7,302 nucleotides of DNA from an uncultured Coriobacteriales bacterium (GTDB lineage Bacteria; Actinomycetota; Coriobacteriia; Coriobacteriales; Eggerthellaceae), in the NCBI GenBank assembly GCA_946892075.1, contig CAMPNZ010000064.1:1-7302 (forward strand), read 5' to 3'. Under the pieces are notes generated by a model. That model worked only from the letters and a program-made list of their open reading frames with translations, ran no database searches and was not told where the DNA came from. A program made the position numbers and the translations under genes. Below, piece by piece: positions 5,285 to 7,302 of the stretch. The stretch's first letter is position 1; the number at the start of each line of letters is the position of its first letter.

Positions 5285-5306
5285 TTTGTTATATGAAGAT
5301 AACAAA
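5285..5306 (+). promoter_or_regulatory. Second dyad TTTGTTAT-N6-ATAACAAA upstream of the binding-protein gene
   Basis: Perfect eight-base arms (5285-5292 and 5299-5306) enclose ATGAAG. Its centre is 43 bases, about four helical turns, from the centre of the 18-bp palindrome, so both would face the same side of the DNA. The inner half-site differs (GTTAT-N6-ATAAC), so it may bind another protein or be a weaker site for the same one. There is no U-rich tail. Confidence 0.5.
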
Positions 5307-5448
5307 TAGAGCTCGGAGCGATACTTATGTACACAAGTCGCACGTCGCTTGTTCGTGTGCATGCTTGGCATGTTTTACTAAAAACGGCAGATAGCGTGCA
5401 CAGCGTGTCCATTCAACGCAGGTATTGCTCATCAGAAAAGGAGACAGT

Positions 5449-6546
5449 ATGCGAAACGTTTCAAGAAGAAAATTCATTGCGGGAAGTATTGCTTGCGCTG
5501 GTATAAGCGCTGCGAGTTTGTCAGCATGCAGCCAAGGGGGCGCGCCTGGCACAGGTGCTTCAGGCAAGCCGGTACTTAGTGCTACACCCGAAAAACGCGA
5601 GCTGTGGGGTTCACCCGACTTGTGCACTGTTCGTACGGGTCTTATTATGGGGCCGCCTTCGATGGGCTTATCGCAATTCCTGTTGGCAGCAAAAAATCAC
5701 AAAACAAAAAACAACTTCACGTTTGAATTTAACGCCGTTGACTATATTGGCTTGTCTGCCAGGCTTAATAACGGCGACTTCGATATAGCAACGCTGCCAT
5801 CAAACATTGGTCCTATTTTGTACAACAACCACGAGCTGAAAAACGAATATGTGCTTATGTGCATCAACAACCTGGGCGTTCTATATGTCATGACCACCGA
5901 CGCAAGCATAAAAACCATGGATGACCTGCGCGGACGTACCGTCTATGCCTACGGCGCTGGCGGCACACCCGAATACACCATCCGCGCGCTTCTGAAAAAG
6001 AAGAACATGTCAGATGCTTTCAACTTGGAATTTAAGTCGACGCCGTTTGAAATTCTAAACTTGTTGCAAGAAAAGCCGAACTCTATTGCTCTGTTGCCGC
6101 AGCCTTTTATCTCCTTGTCAAAACTGCTGGTAAACCCCCTGTATGTTCCCATTGACATCACAAAAGAGTGGGATGCAGCGTTTGCTGATAATGGCGCACA
6201 AGCTGTTATGACTACCACAATTGTCAACAAAAAGTTCCTGCACGAACACGAACAGGCCGTAATTGAGTACTTAACGCTTATGAAAAGCTCGGTTGAGTGG
6301 ACCAAGCAAAATTATCGCAAGGCAGCAGCGCTGCAAGAAGAACTTGGCAGTTTTTTGAACAACGCTGTGGCGCTTGATGCGTTTCCGCATTTGGCAATTT
6401 GTTGCATTACAGGAACGAAAATGCGCACTGCGATGAGCGGTTTTGTTGAGCAGCTCTACGACGCTGATCCTGAATCGGTGGGTGGCGCTATTCCCGATGA
6501 CGGATTTTACTACCTGCCGCCATCAGGCATGCTCGGTGAAGCCTAA
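5449..6546 (+). CDS. NitT/TauT-type ABC transporter substrate-binding lipoprotein, Tat-type signal
   Basis: 365 residues. The signal has a twin-arginine motif SRRKFI (5-10), a hydrophobic core and lipobox LSAC with lipidated Cys27, so it is likely exported folded and anchored outside the membrane. The mature part is a two-lobe periplasmic-binding fold of the NMT1/TauA type (COG0715-like). Motifs are IMGPPSMGL (66-74), GDFDIATLPSNIGPILY (109-125), LGVLYV (142-147), DLRGRTVYAYGAGGTPEY (159-176), LPQPF (216-220) and PDDGFYY (349-355). This subgroup is common in Clostridia and Coriobacteria; its ligand is not known. The related families take up sulfonates, nitrate or pyrimidine precursors. ATG 5449 is chosen because AAGGAG lies five bases upstream and puts the signal at the N-terminus; the frame opens earlier at 5425. 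The permease gene follows after 15 bases. Confidence 0.9.
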   Translation: MRNVSRRKFIAGSIACAGISAASLSACSQGGAPGTGASGKPVLSATPEKRELWGSPDLCTVRTGLIMGPPSMGLSQFLLAAKNHKTKNNFTFEFNAVDYIGLSARLNNGDFDIATLPSNIGPILYNNHELKNEYVLMCINNLGVLYVMTTDASIKTMDDLRGRTVYAYGAGGTPEYTIRALLKKKNMSDAFNLEFKSTPFEILNLLQEKPNSIALLPQPFISLSKLLVNPLYVPIDITKEWDAAFADNGAQAVMTTTIVNKKFLHEHEQAVIEYLTLMKSSVEWTKQNYRKAAALQEELGSFLNNAVALDAFPHLAICCITGTKMRTAMSGFVEQLYDADPESVGGAIPDDGFYYLPPSGMLGEA

Positions 6547-6561
6547 GGTGCGCTGGTTGTT

Positions 6562-7302
6562 ATGAACATTGCACAAGCAGCAAAGCAGGCTGGTGTTCCT
6601 CAAGAAAAATTGGTGATGATGTCAAACCGCATTCGCAGCGAGGGGATTGACGATGCAAGTTTGGGCGCCATGATGCGCACCGCACAACGAAAAGGCCTGC
6701 AAGCTTCTCTGATTGCCAACATTATGGACGCGATAGGCGTGCCGCGTGAGCAGTACGAACGCGTGATGCACAATCAGGGCTTATGTGAGCGTTCGGATGA
6801 AGCGTGTCAGCAGCACGCCGCGCCTGTTTCCGTAGAAGCTGGCGCTCCCAATAATCCAGATGAACAGGATAAACGTGGCACGTTCACGCGCGCTTTCACG
6901 AAAGAAAACATGCTCGCGTTCATGAAACGCTTTGGTGTTATCGTCTTTTGGATTGTGGTGTGGCACGTTCTTGACATGGCAATTAACAATCGGCTTGTCA
7001 TTGCGGGCCCAATAAGTGTGGTGGCGTCACTGTTCACAGAAGCTGCGAAGCCGGGTTTTTGGGTTATTGCGCTGGCGTCGTTTGGGCGTATCGCGCTTGG
7101 CTTTCTGCTGTCGTGTTGTACAGGCATTTTGCTATCAGCGGCCGCCTACAAAGTGGCGCTGGTGCGCGCATTTCTTGACCCCTTGGTGTCGCTGTTGCGC
7201 ACCATTCCAGTGGTTGCCATTATCATCATGCTTCTTATCTGGGTTGGAAATCAGCTGCTTACCATTTACTTGTCGTTTTTGATTGTGTTCCCGCTTATCT
7301 AC
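6562..7302 (+). CDS. ABC transporter permease (NitT/TauT type) with N-terminal extension, 5' part
   Basis: The frame is open from ATG 6562 to the window edge (247 codons, no stop). Residues about 122-247 match the start of a SsuC/TauC-like permease: a first membrane helix at 123-141, AGPISVVASLF (148-158), a helix at 167-192, and the family stretch DPLVSLLRTIPVVAI (206-220) leading to IWVGN and a further helix. The EAA-like loop that contacts the ATPase must lie beyond the window. Usual permeases of this family are about 250-270 residues and begin close to the first helix. Here about 115 soluble residues precede it: a helical part (1-72) with two GVP-x-E turns (11 and 59), then a polar, Pro/Asn/Gln-rich linker (73-106). 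The start is 15 bases past the binding-protein stop, with a weak AAGGTG 11 bases upstream that overlaps that stop, which suggests one operon. ATG 6910 or 6925 would give a normal-length permease but have no ribosome binding site. Confidence 0.85.
   Translation, partial: MNIAQAAKQAGVPQEKLVMMSNRIRSEGIDDASLGAMMRTAQRKGLQASLIANIMDAIGVPREQYERVMHNQGLCERSDEACQQHAAPVSVEAGAPNNPDEQDKRGTFTRAFTKENMLAFMKRFGVIVFWIVVWHVLDMAINNRLVIAGPISVVASLFTEAAKPGFWVIALASFGRIALGFLLSCCTGILLSAAAYKVALVRAFLDPLVSLLRTIPVVAIIIMLLIWVGNQLLTIYLSFLIVFPLIY

Noticed and set aside
5101..5394. 97-codon plus-strand frame with GTG start
   Set aside because: No ribosome binding site; it passes through both operator dyads and shows no credible protein features beyond chance hydrophobic residues.
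6781..7127. Minus-strand frames opposite the permease
   Set aside because: They are shadows of the open permease frame, which has clear family motifs.
5449..7302. Selenoprotein-linked transporter
   Set aside because: No in-frame TGA and no SECIS-like hairpin is seen in either gene, so there is no sequence support.

Overview
The window looks like the chromosome of an anaerobic or microaerophilic actinobacterium of the class Coriobacteriia (Eggerthellaceae or Atopobiaceae relatives). The clues are mixed base composition, twin-arginine lipoprotein signals of the form SRRxF followed by L-(S/T)-(A/G)-C, and the family mix of MATE, Pr6Pr, AbrB-type, Crp/Fnr and NitT/TauT-type transporter genes. 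This placement is inferred from style; no marker gene (rRNA, ribosomal protein) is present to prove it.

Layout from left to right: (1) the 3' end of a plus-strand MATE-family efflux transporter; (2) three minus-strand genes: a Pr6Pr-type membrane protein that overlaps the MATE gene tail to tail, a MetQ/NlpA methionine-binding lipoprotein, and an AbrB-family integral membrane transporter; (3) a divergent plus-strand block: a Crp/Fnr-family regulator, a NitT/TauT-like substrate-binding lipoprotein, and the start of its ABC permease, which runs off the right edge. The permease has no stop codon from 6562 to the window end.

The intergenic regions hold much of the signal. There is a strong minus-strand intrinsic terminator below metQ, preceded by two more inverted repeats. 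A roughly 50-nt stem-internal loop-stem element lies in the metQ leader. A minisatellite with five 19-nt units lies between the AbrB-family gene and metQ. A dyad sits exactly over a perfect TATAAT upstream of the Crp/Fnr gene. A perfect 18-bp palindrome with Crp/Fnr geometry (TGTTG-N6-CAACA) and a second dyad sit upstream of the substrate-binding protein gene.

Working model: the right-hand block is a self-contained uptake system. The Crp/Fnr-type regulator senses an unknown signal, binds the palindromes ahead of the lipoprotein gene, and controls a Tat-exported binding lipoprotein plus a permease. The permease carries an unusual soluble N-terminal extension of about 115 residues. The substrate is unknown. 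The extended permease and the regulator-operator pair are the most promising unexplained features. The left-hand genes look like independent housekeeping or accessory membrane functions.
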